From the NCBI GenBank assembly GCA_964550375.1, contig CAZJYX010000002.1, positions 173,552-237,551 of the forward strand: a stretch of 64,000 bases of DNA. Direction: 5' to 3'. Made by a program: the position numbers and the translations under genes. This document shows positions 63,459 through 64,000 of the stretch, piece after piece. The stretch's first letter is position 1; each line of letters begins with the position of its first letter. The notes beneath the pieces are model-generated. The model did no database searches. It saw nothing but the letters and a program-made list of their open reading frames with translations, and was not told the origin of the DNA. The DNA is from JAAYXS01 sp964550375 (GTDB lineage: Bacteria; Planctomycetota; Phycisphaerae; UBA1845; Fen-1342).

Positions 63459-63887
63459 ATGAGTCGCATGACCTACTTCTCGCCAGCGATGATCGGTGCC
63501 GCCTTCGCTGCGATGATGCTGGCCACCTACTGGGAGCGTTTGCCGATCATGAATCCGTGGCTGTTCTGGCTGCTGATGGTCGGCGGGTGCGTACTGGCGG
63601 GCGCCATGTGCCAGTTGGCGATGGTGGGGGCGCAGGGCGCCTTCGCCCAGGTCCTGCCCATGCCGGGCGGCCGCTCGATTCGTGGCGGCGGCGCGGTGCT
63701 CGCGGGTTGGCTGCTGCTGTTATCGCTAGTGCTGAACCTGGCGGCGTTGATGCTCGGTCTGGAGAGTGGTCTGGGCAGGCCAACGATTGTCGCCGCGGCA
63801 GCCGGCCAGGTGCTAGCTGTCGCGGCCCTGGCCACGTACCTGTGGTGCTGGCCGACGGCAACGCGTGACTTCGCAGATGAGCGTTGA
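63459..63887 (+). CDS. Small integral membrane protein of unknown function (142 aa)
   Basis: Four hydrophobic segments: AMIGAAFAAMMLATYW, PWLFWLLMVGGCVLAGAMCQ, AVLAGWLLLLSLVLNLAALM and VAAAAGQVLAVAALATYLW. GGAG lies 9 bases before the ATG. No family recognised. It is divergent from asd. Confidence 0.65.
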   Translation: MSRMTYFSPAMIGAAFAAMMLATYWERLPIMNPWLFWLLMVGGCVLAGAMCQLAMVGAQGAFAQVLPMPGGRSIRGGGAVLAGWLLLLSLVLNLAALMLGLESGLGRPTIVAAAAGQVLAVAALATYLWCWPTATRDFADER

Positions 63888-63928
63888 GGTGCGGCGGGGG
63901 CAGCGCCGCCGTGGCCGTGGCGGCGGCA

Positions 63929-63960
63929 GGCCGAGCGTCCGCCAGTGCGGACGGTCGGCC
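63929..63960 (+). terminator. Stable hairpin after the last gene
   Basis: A 14-bp stem with one mismatch (63929-63942 with 63947-63960), CAGT loop, 41 bases after the stop codon. A second hairpin (63966-63973 with 63980-63987) follows. No T run, so termination is likely but not certain. Confidence 0.45.
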
Positions 63961-64000
63961 CGCCGGCCGGTGCGATTCGGCACCGGCACTCCTCCTATTC

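Overview
This is a gene-dense, high-GC stretch of a Gram-negative bacterial chromosome with no rRNA, CRISPR array, insertion sequence or prophage. The best guess is a planctomycete, probably near the class Phycisphaerae. Evidence for this is a window that combines an LptD outer-membrane protein, three short PEP-CTERM proteins ending PEPASLLLL...RRR, a dockerin-like tail with the FDIDPFV repeat, an H-X9-DG pseudopilin-like protein, two GroELs around one GroES, and Gfo/Idh/MocA and PA14-DUF1080 proteins. The taxonomic call is inference from family content, not from a marker gene.

Layout. 1-6206: the end of an acyltransferase-ACP-acyl ligase fusion, glutamine synthetase, a PHP phosphoesterase, endonuclease III and a small unannotated ORF. 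6207-12863: a PilZ-HDOD protein, LptD and PurF. 12982-18982: a Tat-exported Gfo/Idh/MocA oxidoreductase, a HEAT-repeat lipoprotein and a PA14-DUF1080 protein, which look like one secreted sugar-processing set. 19090-22245: a minus-strand operon with a sucrose-phosphate-synthase-like glycosyltransferase, a matching HAD phosphatase and a HIT-type DUF4922 nucleotidyltransferase. 22766-24685: an MsbA-like ABC exporter. 25041-31143: a chaperone block, groEL1-groES-groEL2-dnaJ-grpE-zinc ribbon. 31228-34391: an ABC-2 transporter pair and a sigma-70 family factor, closed by a strong bidirectional terminator.

34546-41704 is all on the minus strand: accA, DUF971, DUF2617, a UvrA that holds only the first ATPase module, a zinc ribbon and two TPR proteins. 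41823-47648 holds tyrA-purL, two small membrane proteins and ribF. 47668-50351 is a tandem array of three PEP-CTERM paralogues, two of which share a 288-bp identical core. 50729-52797 is the most unusual part: a cobalamin riboswitch reading into a secreted dockerin-like protein and a pseudopilin-like protein, with no recognisable B12 gene in between. 52851-59419 holds envelope proteins and an ABC system with one ATPase and two FtsX/MacB-type permeases plus a VTT membrane protein. 59505-63887 holds rnc, a B12-binding-type radical SAM protein, asd and a small membrane protein.

Genes are tightly packed, often with stop/start overlaps (GTGA, ATGA, TAA-ATG). Start codons other than ATG are common, so several starts below were chosen by ribosome binding site or signal peptide.
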